NCBI RefSeq assembly: GCF_900114605.1
Contig: NZ_FOTP01000007.1
Location: 186,001 to 250,000, forward strand
Direction of reading: 5' to 3'
From: Bradyrhizobium sp. NFR13
Lineage (GTDB): Bacteria; Pseudomonadota; Alphaproteobacteria; Rhizobiales; Xanthobacteraceae
Length of the DNA: 64,000 nt
The translations under genes and the position numbers were made by a program. The notes beneath the pieces were generated by a model. It was not told the DNA's origin. It did no database searches and saw only the letters and a program-made list of their open reading frames with translations. Shown here piece after piece: positions 53,487-62,511 of the stretch; within the stretch, counting starts at the first letter, position 1, and every line of letters starts with the position of its first letter.

Positions 53487-54710
53487 TTAGTCGGCAGGAC
53501 GCAGCTTGCGCACTTCGTCGTCCGACGGCAGCAATTTTTCGCCCGGGGTGTAGTGATAGTCGACCATCACGCCCTTGCCGTCCTCGACGGCGAGCTTGCC
53601 GACATAGAGGCCCCAGGTTGCCTGGTGATCGATCTTGCGGAAGCTGGTCTTGCCGTCCGGCGTATCGAAATTGAGCCCTTCGAACGCTGCAACGAGCGAA
53701 TCGCTGTCGGTCTTTCCGCCGGATGCCGCGACACCCGCCTCGATGGCCTTGATCGTGGAATAGCCGATGATCGAACCGAACCGCAGATTCTCCTTGCCGT
53801 ACTTCTTCTGGTACTCGGTCAGGAATTCCTGATGGGCTGGCGTCTTGATGCTGTACCAGGGATAACCGGTCACCATCCAGTTCTTGGGGATCTCATCGCG
53901 CAGCGGTTCGAGATATTCAGGCTGACCGGTGATGATGCTGAACACCGGCATCTGGTCGCCGAGATACCCGCGCGTATTGCCCTCGCGGATGAACTGAGCG
54001 AGATCGGAGCCGAACAATGCGTTGAACGTGGCCTCGGGCTTGGCGTCGGAGAGCGCCTGGATCACGCTTCCAGCATCGATCTTGTTGAACGGCGGCGCCT
54101 GTTCGGCGACGAACTCGACGTCCGGCTGCTTCTCCTTCATCAACCTCTTGAAGGCTGATGCGGCCGACGTCCCGAATTCATAGTTCGGATAGATCAGTGC
54201 CCAGCGCTTCTTCTTCAATTTCACCGCTTCGTCGACCAGCGAAGAAACCAGCATATAGGTCGAGGAGTCGAGGCGGAATGTGTACTTGTTGCCGACGGCC
54301 CAGACGATGTTATCGCTCAGCGCCTCGGTGATCAGCATGAAGCGCTTCTTCTGCTTCGCATAGTCGGTCAATGCCGTACCGATATGCGCGTAGAAGGCGC
54401 CGGCAAGGATGTCGACCTTTTCGCGGGTGACCAGATCTTCTGCCTGGCGGATCGCTTCGCCCGGATTGGCATTGTCATCGCGGGTGATGAGCTCGAGCTT
54501 GCGCCCGGCCACACCGCCCTTGGCGTTGATCTGATCAATGGCGAGCATCATGCCCTTCTTGTAGCCGTCGGTGAAGACCGGCTGGGACTTGTAACTGTTG
54601 ATCTCGCCAATCTTGATGGTGTCTTCGGCCCTGGCCGGGACCGAGGCTCCAATGGCAATCGTCGCCAGGCCAGACAGTAGGACGTGTCTAAAACTCACTT
54701 GCTTGGTCAT
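53487..54710 (-). CDS. Branched-chain-type ABC transporter substrate-binding protein
   Basis: The 407-residue Peripla_BP_6-type protein has signal peptide MTKQVSFRHVLLSGLATIAI with cleavage near PARA, then IKIGEINSYKSQPVFTDGYK and INAKGGVAGRKLELITRDDN. It lies 137 bases after the flavin monooxygenase gene in an operon with aromatic oxygenases. Binding proteins of this family often carry aromatic acids as well as amino acids, so a pyridine-carboxylate-type ligand is suspected. Confidence 0.92.
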   Translation of the reverse strand: MTKQVSFRHVLLSGLATIAIGASVPARAEDTIKIGEINSYKSQPVFTDGYKKGMMLAIDQINAKGGVAGRKLELITRDDNANPGEAIRQAEDLVTREKVDILAGAFYAHIGTALTDYAKQKKRFMLITEALSDNIVWAVGNKYTFRLDSSTYMLVSSLVDEAVKLKKKRWALIYPNYEFGTSAASAFKRLMKEKQPDVEFVAEQAPPFNKIDAGSVIQALSDAKPEATFNALFGSDLAQFIREGNTRGYLGDQMPVFSIITGQPEYLEPLRDEIPKNWMVTGYPWYSIKTPAHQEFLTEYQKKYGKENLRFGSIIGYSTIKAIEAGVAASGGKTDSDSLVAAFEGLNFDTPDGKTSFRKIDHQATWGLYVGKLAVEDGKGVMVDYHYTPGEKLLPSDDEVRKLRPAD

Positions 54711-54847
54711 GACTTACCTTCTCCGGTTGGTGATGCGATCGTGAAACGCTTGTGGTTACTTGGAACAACGTGGTGGCGGCTCCCGACGATCGACCGTGCC
54801 GAACAGGCAAATGCCGATCTGGAGCATGCCGTCTGACTGGGCGCAGC

Positions 54848-56089
54848 TCAGGAAGCAGCGCTCAGGGCCGGGGATTTACCGAAGCGATCACGGCAGGTGC
54901 GAGCGTCGTATTGGTAGACCCACTCAGCCTTGATCCCGACCGCGTTGGGGTTCTTCGCCTGCTCGAGCTTGAATGCGAGGTCGCGCGCTTTCGATTCTTC
55001 GGGAGAAGACAAATGATATGTGCGGCCACGCTCACGTGCCTCGAGCTGAACACGCGTGGTGCGCGGACGGCGCTCGGCCTCATAGGCATCGAGCGCCGCG
55101 CCGAGATCGCCAGGGCCGAAATGGCTCAGTGCCTGCGCGAGAACATAGCCGTCTTCGACTGCCATGGCTGCGCCCTGCGACAGGAAAGGCAGCATCGGAT
55201 GCGCGGCATCGCCGAGCAGCGTGGCATTGCCGCGCGACCAGCGTTGCATCGGATCGCGATCGAACAGCCCCCACTTGTAGATCTGGTCGGGATTGGTGAG
55301 CTCGAACAGACGGATCAGGTTGTCGTTCCAGCCCGCGAACCCATCAAGCAGTTCCTGCCGGCTGCTCTTGATGGTCCAGGACTCCTCGACCCAATCGTGA
55401 TTCTCATTGACGGCAACGATGTTCACCATTGCGCCACCCTTGACGTAATAGGTCACCACGTGCCCCTTCGGTCCCATCCAGAAGGCAGACGTCGGCGTGA
55501 CGAAAGGCAGTGGAAACTGTTCGACCGGAACCAGCGCGCGCCAGCACATATGGCCTGTGTAGCTGGCCGGCTCCTGTCCCCAGAGCGCAGCACGAACAGC
55601 CGAACGAACGCCATCCGCGCCGACCACCAGATCGGCCGCATATTCGCTGCCGTCGTCAAAGCAAGCGATTGTGCGCCCGGCCTGCTGACGCAGCCCAGTG
55701 CAGGACACACCGAACGTGACGCGCTCAGGTGCGATATCTTTCGCCAACATGGTGTGCAGGTCGGCGCGATGAACGTGGTAGAATTCGGCCCCGAAAACAC
55801 GAGGACATACTTCACGGAGCGGCGTACGAAACAGCTCTTCGCCGCTCTGCCAATTCCAACCCACCATGGCCTCCGGCAGGAAGCCCGTTGCGATCAAATC
55901 CGGTCCTAGGCCGAGCGCTTCAAGCACCTTGACGGCGTTGGGCGTCATCTGCACGCCGGCACCCACTTGGCTCAAAGCCGAAGCGCGTTCGAACATGTGA
56001 TAGTCGATACCGAGCCGGTCCAGACTGCGGGCCAGTGCCGCGCCGCCGATACCGCCGCCAATGATGGCTACTTGGAAATTATGTTTCAT
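54848..56089 (-). CDS. FAD-dependent monooxygenase, NicC/salicylate-hydroxylase-like
   Basis: The 413-residue class A flavin monooxygenase has GGGIGG (residues 11-16), the NADH/FAD motif GADGVRSAVR near 152 and LGDAAHPMLPFLSQGAAMAV near 285. A late WVYQYD resembles the WVYGYD ending I recall for NicC (6-hydroxynicotinate 3-monooxygenase). Such enzymes hydroxylate with decarboxylation. GGAGACAAC precedes ATG 56089. With a NicX-like dioxygenase nearby, formation of 2,5-dihydroxypyridine is a reasonable proposal, but salicylate-like substrates remain possible. Confidence 0.88.
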   Translation of the reverse strand: MKHNFQVAIIGGGIGGAALARSLDRLGIDYHMFERASALSQVGAGVQMTPNAVKVLEALGLGPDLIATGFLPEAMVGWNWQSGEELFRTPLREVCPRVFGAEFYHVHRADLHTMLAKDIAPERVTFGVSCTGLRQQAGRTIACFDDGSEYAADLVVGADGVRSAVRAALWGQEPASYTGHMCWRALVPVEQFPLPFVTPTSAFWMGPKGHVVTYYVKGGAMVNIVAVNENHDWVEESWTIKSSRQELLDGFAGWNDNLIRLFELTNPDQIYKWGLFDRDPMQRWSRGNATLLGDAAHPMLPFLSQGAAMAVEDGYVLAQALSHFGPGDLGAALDAYEAERRPRTTRVQLEARERGRTYHLSSPEESKARDLAFKLEQAKNPNAVGIKAEWVYQYDARTCRDRFGKSPALSAAS

Positions 56090-56119
56090 GTTGTCTCCGA
56101 TCACAGGACGTCACGTGAA

Positions 56120-57073
56120 TTAAAGGTCCAGCTCGAGTGTGGTCAGCCCGCGCGAGCAGCAGGCCATCATCGTGTTGGAAGACGCTCTCGCCGCGGGCGC
56201 AATCACTTGGTCGCGATGATCGACGCGCCCCGAGAGAACGCGGACTTCGCAAGCACCGCAGACGCCTTCCTCGCATGAGTAGGAGAGATCGATTCCGGCA
56301 GCGAGGCAGGCGCTGAGCACTGTCTCCTGTGCCCCGACATCGAGCGTGCGCCCCGAGCGCGCCAGACGAACGGTGAAGCTGCCCGCGGGGCCGGTATCCG
56401 CCGGCGCCACGGCAAAACGCTCGCGATGCACGAGGTCGATCGAACGCCGCTCAGTCAGTTCGTCGAAGGCATCGATCATGCGCGTCGGCCCGCAACAATA
56501 CAGCGGCGCCTCCATCGGCGTATCCGCAAGGACATCGGCGAGACGTGGCGCTGGTCCACTGGTGTGATGAATCCGCACGCTACCGTCGGCGACGGCGGCG
56601 AGCTCGGCATGAAACAGGGTCGCTTCGGGGCTGCGCGTCCAATAGTGCAGCTGTACCGGCTGACCATCGGCGACAAGCTTGCGATACATCGAGACGATTG
56701 GCGTGATGCCGATGCCGCCAGCGAACAGGTAACGTGTCGTCTCGTTGGTAGTGCCGAGCGGGAAATGATTGCGCGGGATCGAACTCTGATAGATCTCCCC
56801 TGCAACCGACTGCCGATGCCAGGCACGCGAGCCCCCTCTTCCGTCGAACGCCTCCTGCACCGCGATCTCGTAGCAGTCCGAAGCTGGCTGCGGCCAAAGC
56901 AGCGAGTACTGCCGCATCAGTCCGGGCGCCACCTCGAGATCGAGGTGAGCGCCGGGCTCGAAAGCCGGCAGCGTCGCGCCGTCCGGCGAAGCGAGCCGGT
57001 AGAGATTGATCCCCGGCACTCCGTATCGCACTTCGACCAGTCGCAACCTCAAGCCGAGGTCAGATGACGCCAT
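56120..57073 (-). CDS. Phthalate-dioxygenase-reductase-family protein (VanB-like)
   Basis: The 317-residue reductase carries FMN-binding RQYSLL (54-59), NADH-binding GGIGITP (119-125) and CGP (194-196), and a C-terminal plant-type [2Fe-2S] domain with C267, C272, C275 and C305. It passes electrons from NADH to the Rieske oxygenase, whose gene overlaps it by 14 bases. The pair forms a two-component oxygenase or demethylase like VanAB. Confidence 0.94.
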   Translation of the reverse strand: MASSDLGLRLRLVEVRYGVPGINLYRLASPDGATLPAFEPGAHLDLEVAPGLMRQYSLLWPQPASDCYEIAVQEAFDGRGGSRAWHRQSVAGEIYQSSIPRNHFPLGTTNETTRYLFAGGIGITPIVSMYRKLVADGQPVQLHYWTRSPEATLFHAELAAVADGSVRIHHTSGPAPRLADVLADTPMEAPLYCCGPTRMIDAFDELTERRSIDLVHRERFAVAPADTGPAGSFTVRLARSGRTLDVGAQETVLSACLAAGIDLSYSCEEGVCGACEVRVLSGRVDHRDQVIAPAARASSNTMMACCSRGLTTLELDL

Positions 57074-58118
57074 AGGTGATGCCCTTGGCGCGCAGCCAGC
57101 TCCGGTAGCGTTGCCCCATCAGGTCCGTTCGGTGATGCAACTCGTAGCGCAGCTCCGTTGGAATGCGCTCCGGTCGCTGCGACTCGACGATCTCGCGATC
57201 CTGATTGAAGACCACGTCCGCCCGATCACGCACGACTTTCGGATCGGGATGCGGATTCAGGTTCATCGCTGCGCAAACGCGCGCGATAGTCGTCTTCTCA
57301 TCGACCGGTTGGCAGACGAAGAAGGTGGCGAAGATATCGGACTTGTCGGAAACGATATTGCCGGACTTGTCCGCCTGCTGGGTTCGCTTCGAGAAGTAGG
57401 CCACCAGCGGACGGAACGTGTGATAGGTGTAGAACGCCATCAGCGGAATGCCGCGCGCATCGCCCCACGGCTGAAACACCTTTATTTCCGACGAGCAGAG
57501 GCCGGTATCGACCTCATACACGTCATAGGGCTCAAGCCGATCCGGATTGTCCATGACGCCGTTCAGGCCGGCATGGACGAACGGGAAGTGGCTGGCATCG
57601 ATGAAGTTTTCGATCGAGCGAAAGCCATTGGCCGAATACATATAGGGGCCGCTATGGACCTTCAGAAAGCTCGGATCATCCCATTGCGGGAACACCGGTA
57701 TGTCGGCCGTCGGCTCGCCGAGACACACCCACACGAAGCCATAGCGCTCGACTGCCTGATAGGGGAAGGCGCGCGCCTTTTTCATCGGCGTCTCGTCGGG
57801 AGCAGCAGGCATGAGGGTGCAGCGACCGCCGCCGTCATACTCCCAGCCGTGATAGGGGCAAACGACGCGATCGTTCTTGATCCAGCCTCTCGACAGCCGG
57901 GCGCCGCGATGAATGCAGAGGTCTTCCCAGGCATGGATATCGCCGTTTGCCGAGCGCCAGACGATCAAGTCGCGCTCGAGCAAGCGAACGGGATGGATTT
58001 TGTCGGAGGCGAAATCGGAGGAATAGCCGACGACATGCCAGTCGTTGAGCAAAACCGGATCCTGACAGCCATCCTGCGCGGTGATCGGCCGCTGGGCCGA
58101 TAAAGTCGTGACGGACAT
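57060..58118 (-). CDS. Rieske [2Fe-2S] ring-hydroxylating oxygenase / demethylase (VanA-like)
   Basis: The 352-residue oxygenase has the Rieske ligands C68, H70, C87 and H90 (CIHRG, CPYHGW) and the mononuclear iron site in ENFIDASHFPFVH (H177, H182, after D174). Its size fits single-component alpha subunits of the vanillate demethylase/phthalate dioxygenase group. AGGAG lies 7 bases before ATG 58118. It heads the operon that also holds reductase, flavin monooxygenase and importer. It may hydroxylate or demethylate an aromatic N-heterocycle; the substrate is unproven. Confidence 0.93.
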   Translation of the reverse strand: MSVTTLSAQRPITAQDGCQDPVLLNDWHVVGYSSDFASDKIHPVRLLERDLIVWRSANGDIHAWEDLCIHRGARLSRGWIKNDRVVCPYHGWEYDGGGRCTLMPAAPDETPMKKARAFPYQAVERYGFVWVCLGEPTADIPVFPQWDDPSFLKVHSGPYMYSANGFRSIENFIDASHFPFVHAGLNGVMDNPDRLEPYDVYEVDTGLCSSEIKVFQPWGDARGIPLMAFYTYHTFRPLVAYFSKRTQQADKSGNIVSDKSDIFATFFVCQPVDEKTTIARVCAAMNLNPHPDPKVVRDRADVVFNQDREIVESQRPERIPTELRYELHHRTDLMGQRYRSWLRAKGITYGVI

Positions 58119-58156
58119 TCGTGGCTCCTCGAACACTGGCCGCAGCCTGACATTAA

Positions 58157-58198
58157 TTGGCCGGCCATATAATTATTTTGTTGGCCAGCTATATAATT
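58157..58198. repeat. Tandem 18-base operator-like repeats
   Basis: TTGGCCGGCCATATAATT (58157-58174) and TTGGCCAGCTATATAATT (58181-58198) are direct repeats 24 bases apart, differing at two positions. The first contains the perfect palindrome TGGCCGGCCA. They lie 39 bases upstream of the Rieske gene and upstream of the divergent TetR gene, so they are likely regulator sites overlapping the operon promoter. Confidence 0.6.
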
Positions 58199-58370
58199 TC
58201 AATTTGCAATCTCCGTGCCAGCCTGAGAAAAGGCAGGAAATGGCTTCCGCAACACCGACTCACGGTTCCGCAATGCCTTCTTCGCGATTTCCGCGACGTC
58301 GCTTGCATCGATTTTATGCGCCGGCCTGCTCGAATTACTGCCACGGCACCGGATTCCAGATGAGGTCCGC

Positions 58371-59117
58371 ATGAACCGCATTTCAGGCCGCCGAGGCGTT
58401 CCTTCTGCCGAACCGCCGACCAAGCGTCCCGGCCGGCCGGAAGGCGGCAACGGGACGATGCGCGCCGGCATCATGGATGCCGCTGAGGTTGTGTTTGCCA
58501 ATCAAGGCTATGCGGGAACGACGCTGCGCGAGATCTCCGAACTGGCCGGCGTGACCCAGGCGCTCATCAGCTACTATTTCGGCTCCAAATTCGATCTCTT
58601 CAGCGAGACCTTTCTTCGGCGCGCAACGGCGATCGGCGACGCCCGCGTCGAAAGCCTGGCGAGATTACAAACCGAAGGCAAAGCTAGGGACGTCGTCGCT
58701 ATCGTCGAGGCCTTCCTGCAACCTGTCCTGCTACTGCGCTCAACCGAGCATGGCCCCGCCTTCCTGCGACTCCATGCCCGCCTGCATACCGAGCCGCCCA
58801 ATCTCTCTTACGAGCTGCGCAAGACGGCCTATGACGAGTCCACGCATCTTTATATCGAGGCGCTGCACAAGGCGTTGCCGCATCTCTCACGCTTCGACGT
58901 GCATTGGCGTATGACACTCATGATCGGCACTTATCTCTATGCGCTCTCCGACACCAACCGCATGGAGGACATGTTACCTGACGCCTATGATCCAAAGGAT
59001 GCCTCGAGACTGATGACCGAGACCGTCGCCTTCATCGTTGGCGGCATGTGCCGGGAAGCAACCGCGCCTCTCGCCGCCGCGCCGACGAAGGCCAAGCGTC
59101 GGCGAAAAACGTCGTGA
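58371..59117 (+). CDS. TetR-family transcriptional regulator (paralog 1)
   Basis: The 248-residue protein has a TetR helix-turn-helix after a basic N-terminal tail (MRAGIMDAAEVVFANQGYAG, then TTLREISELAGVTQALISYY) and a C-terminal domain with AFLRLHARLHTEPP. A Lys/Arg-rich tail ends the protein. It is divergent from the Rieske operon, with tandem repeats between. It is clearly related to the next gene, so they may answer to related ligands. Confidence 0.93.
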   Translation: MNRISGRRGVPSAEPPTKRPGRPEGGNGTMRAGIMDAAEVVFANQGYAGTTLREISELAGVTQALISYYFGSKFDLFSETFLRRATAIGDARVESLARLQTEGKARDVVAIVEAFLQPVLLLRSTEHGPAFLRLHARLHTEPPNLSYELRKTAYDESTHLYIEALHKALPHLSRFDVHWRMTLMIGTYLYALSDTNRMEDMLPDAYDPKDASRLMTETVAFIVGGMCREATAPLAAAPTKAKRRRKTS

Positions 59118-59283
59118 AAGTGCCGTTGTCCCGGACCTGGATCGGGACGATGACGGCCAGTCACTATATCGATGATCGCTCCCCGCCTCTGGCCTCTCAA
59201 GCTCACCATTGCTATGCCTGACAAGACTTCTCCGTCACCATGTCGGATCTGCCGGCGCGGGGATGGCACTAACCGAGGTTGAA

Positions 59284-59952
59284 ATGGCGGTAGCGAAAAC
59301 TGCTCGCGCGACCAAGAAACGGGGAAGCCTGGGGCGACCGGAAGGACGCACCGAGAGCCGCGAGGCCCTGCTCGATGCCGCCGAGCGCTACTTCGCCGAG
59401 CGTGGCTATGCAGCAGCAAATCTACGCGAAATCGCTGAAGACGCCAATGTCACCCAAGCCATGGCCAACTACTGGTTCGGAACAAAGCAGGAGCTGTTTC
59501 GACAGGTCTATCTTCGGCGCGGTGCGTGGCTGGCGACGCGCCGCATGGAACTGCTCGACGAGGTGACGGCCAAGAAGCGTTACGCCCTCGAAGACATTCT
59601 TCGCGCTTACATCACGCCGCCATTTCAGCTGCGCGAGTCCGCTCAGGGGCGCGCGTTCCTCCGTCTGCAGGCGCGGCTTCACGCCGAGCCTGATGAGACG
59701 GCCTACGCATTGCGCCGCGAGGTTTACGACCAGCCGGTGCGGGCCTATGTGAAAATTCTGGCCGCCTTGTTGCCGCGCCTCACCGATGAGCACCTTTATC
59801 TGCGTTTTGCGCAATTCATCGGCATCTACATCTACATCTTGTCGGACGCCCATCGCATCGACGAGATCAGCGGCACGCGATGCCGGCCGCCGTCTGCCGC
59901 CAAACTGATCGACGAAATCGTTCGGTTCACGGCTTCGGGCTTCAAAGGCTGA
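59284..59952 (+). CDS. TetR-family transcriptional regulator (paralog 2)
   Basis: This 222-residue regulator shares with its neighbour the GRPEG tail, the helix-turn-helix (REALLDAAERYFAERGYAAA, then NLREIAEDANVTQAMANYWF) and AFLRLQARLHAEPDE. ATG 59284 is chosen because GAGG lies 5 bases upstream; ATG 59263 and TTG 59209 are alternatives. It directly precedes the NicX-like gene in the same direction, which it may control across a 218-base AT-containing spacer. Confidence 0.92.
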   Translation: MAVAKTARATKKRGSLGRPEGRTESREALLDAAERYFAERGYAAANLREIAEDANVTQAMANYWFGTKQELFRQVYLRRGAWLATRRMELLDEVTAKKRYALEDILRAYITPPFQLRESAQGRAFLRLQARLHAEPDETAYALRREVYDQPVRAYVKILAALLPRLTDEHLYLRFAQFIGIYIYILSDAHRIDEISGTRCRPPSAAKLIDEIVRFTASGFKG

Positions 59953-60170
59953 GCGCTGCCGGAGCTTGCTTGTTCTGCCGGCGCACTGCCGATCAAAACG
60001 GCTTGCAAGAAAACTAATCGTGCGTTTAATTATTTCGCGTGACGCCAAAACGCGTGCTGAAGACGCGGCCGGCGCCCCGGCGCTCGCGCGCATAACGACA
60101 AGACAGATCATGCGGCGGCGCTCCACCAGGGAGCCGAGCTTTCGCAATAGCCTTTCGAGAGGAAGAAGTG

Positions 60171-61199
60171 ATGGATCACGCCAGCTTCACTGAAATCTGC
60201 CTACATCAGCTCAAGATGTCCGGGGTTCGCGAAGGCGAGCGCCTTGTCGTTCTGACCCAGGGCAGCGATCGCCTGTCCTATGCCGATGCTTTCATGGCGG
60301 CAGGGCAGCGCCTCGGCGCCAGGATGTATCACATGCGCCTCCCTGCGCCGATGCCGACCGCCGGCTGGAACGTCGGCGTAACCGGTCTTGCCGCTCTGCC
60401 CGATGCAATCGAGGCGCTGAAGAATTGCGACATGCTGATCGACTGCATCTTCCTGCTGTTCTCGCCGGAGCAGTTTGCGATCCAGGCTGCCGGCACCCGC
60501 ATCCTCACCGCGGTCGAGCCGCCGGACCTGCTGGCCCGGATGCTTCCCTATCCCGAGCTGCGCGAGAAAGTCGAAATCGCCGCCAGCCTTCTCGACAAGG
60601 CGAAGGTCATGCGGATCACGTCGCCACACGGCACCGACGTGACATACAGGCTGAACACCTACGATACGATCGCGGAATACGCCTGCAACGACACGCCCGG
60701 TCGGTGGGATCATTGGCCTTCGGGTTTCGTCTTCACCGGTGGAGACGATGACGGGGTCGATGGCCAGATCGTGGTCGCGACCGGTGACATCCTTCTTCCG
60801 CAGAATATCATGGTTCGGGAACCGATCACTTACACGATCGAGAATGGCTGGGTCACCGACATTCGCGGCGGGCTCGAGGCCGAAATTGTCAAGGCCTACA
60901 TGGCCTCGTTCAACGACAAACGCGGTTTCGGCATGAGCCACGTCGGCTGGGGCATGAACCCGCAGGCCAGATGGCACAACTTCGTACCGGGCGAATTTAC
61001 CGGCGGAATGGGAATGGAGCCACGCAGCTTCTACGGGAACGTCATGTTCTCGACGGGCCCGAACAGCGAACTGGGCGGCCCCAACGACACCGCCTGCCAC
61101 CTGGACATCCCGATGCGCAATTGCTCACTTCTGCTCGACGACGAGCCCGTCGTGATCGATGGCGATGTAGTCGTGAAGGATATTCAAATGAGCCGCTAA
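60171..61199 (+). CDS. nicX: 2,5-dihydroxypyridine 5,6-dioxygenase (NicX-like)
   Basis: The 342-residue protein matches NicX/HpaX-type extradiol ring-cleavage enzymes in length and motifs: AVEPPDLLARMLP (114-126), PGRWDHWPSGF (176-186), GMSHVGWGM (254-262), FYGNVMFSTGPNSELGG and CHLDIPMR. The residues corresponding to the Fe(II) ligands I recall for NicX appear as H257, H310 and D312. The enzyme opens 2,5-dihydroxypyridine to N-formylmaleamate. GAGAGGAAG precedes ATG 60171; a GTG at 60168 is in frame. Genes for the later steps (deformylase, maleamate amidase, maleate isomerase) are not in the window. Confidence 0.87.
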   Translation: MDHASFTEICLHQLKMSGVREGERLVVLTQGSDRLSYADAFMAAGQRLGARMYHMRLPAPMPTAGWNVGVTGLAALPDAIEALKNCDMLIDCIFLLFSPEQFAIQAAGTRILTAVEPPDLLARMLPYPELREKVEIAASLLDKAKVMRITSPHGTDVTYRLNTYDTIAEYACNDTPGRWDHWPSGFVFTGGDDDGVDGQIVVATGDILLPQNIMVREPITYTIENGWVTDIRGGLEAEIVKAYMASFNDKRGFGMSHVGWGMNPQARWHNFVPGEFTGGMGMEPRSFYGNVMFSTGPNSELGGPNDTACHLDIPMRNCSLLLDDEPVVIDGDVVVKDIQMSR

Positions 61200-62511
61200 G
61201 CGGCCGCGAGCGCCGGCAGCGTATTGCGTGCATCGATCGACGCGATTCTAAATCGGAGCCGACGTGGGTTACCCGCTGATTTCTACAGAGACCTCGGTTG
61301 AATTCCCGACGGAGCTGGCGCCTCAACCGAGCTGGCCGTCCGCAAACTTCACATGCTGTCGAGCTCTTTCTCGATGACTCACGCTGTGACTGCTGCGCAA
61401 AGACAGCGCTTGCACTCTACGGCGCGCACGCAATTCTGAAGACGCTGGCGCCTTTCGCGGCCAGCAGTGGATAAATACACGGGGAAACGCACTTCTCTAT
61501 GATGGGCGCTGGGAGCAACACTAGGAAGTAGTGGCATATCCTTTGCTTGTACTCGTCGGATGCTTCAACCGCCAACCGAACGGAACGCGACATGCACTCG
61601 CCAAACTGGTCATCGTGGAAACTCAATGTTTCACGGGTGCTTGAATGGTCCTACGGCCATCTTATCGTAGCCGAATATGACGCGAGCCACCCTCAATCCG
61701 AAGGCGGCGCGCGAAACACGTATCAAGCGATTTGGTCGCCTGAGAATGGATCCTCTGCTTCCCCTTCGCATCACGAGAACGACTAGGGCCGCGGGCCACC
61801 AGGTCGAACTGACGGCGGCTTCCCCCGGACGCGCTCGCGTGACCATTCTCGCCTCAGACGTACGAACCTGATCACCCAAGTGGTAGACTGCTCCTGCCAC
61901 GTGGTCCCGCTGCTGAGGGCCTTTCCAGATGCAATCGCGACCGCATCAACTTCGTGCGAAACACTCTCGGCCAGCCGGCGAGCATGCCCGTGATGTTGAA
62001 CGAAGCACCGATAGTCGCCACTAGTAACATGACAGCCGCCGTCAACTTATCCGAAAATTTGTCGACTGGCCCGCATGAGCTCAGTTCCAATAAAAACGCA
62101 GCCGGTTTCGACGCCGGCTGCGTTTGCGCAACGTGGATGGCGAGACGGCGGGTGGTTGCCCGGTGGCCTCTCGAGAACGTGCACGCATAGATCGCCCTAG
62201 GCTACTTCTGTCTTCGAGACCAACTTCTGTGCAGATCGTCGCTGCTGCACACGAGATTTGGATGCACGCATGCAGAGTTCGCAGTGCCGCCTCATCCAAC
62301 ATGGTCTGGACCAAGCTAAGATTGAGAACGATACGCGTGAATGGCGGCTTTGCGCCATTAGGGGCCAGTAATAAAGTTTCCGGCACGATGCCTAGAAACG
62401 AAAGTCATCGATTATGCTCACCGCGATAACCGCAAACGCCCGCCCTTGCAACTCCGATACACTTCGAGGTCGTTCCGATGCAGTTGCGCTACAGAGTTGG
62501 GACGTGCCAGC
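61200..62511. other. Gene-poor interval between modules
   Basis: About 1.3 kb holds no frame that I recognise. Short open frames of 60-100 codons occur on both strands but none has a convincing ribosome binding site, family motif or codon pattern like its neighbours. The only clear structure is the hairpin at 62094. The interval separates the pyridine module from the TctC/hydantoinase operon and may be a decayed or recombined junction. Confidence 0.6.
62094..62125 (-). terminator. Rho-independent terminator (- strand)
   Basis: AAACGCAGCCGG and CCGGCTGCGTTT form perfect 12-base arms with an 8-base loop. Read on the - strand the stem runs into TTTTTATT, a proper U-tract. It probably ends transcription of the leftward TctC operon, although it lies about 390 bases after that stop codon. 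Confidence 0.8.

Noticed and set aside
61547-61786. Small open frames in the gap after nicX
   Set aside because: No ribosome binding site, no family match that I can recognise and atypical composition; not enough to call a gene.
62081-62386. A 101-codon - strand frame just after the TctC gene
   Set aside because: It would begin with a GTG lacking a good ribosome binding site and would read through the terminator hairpin.
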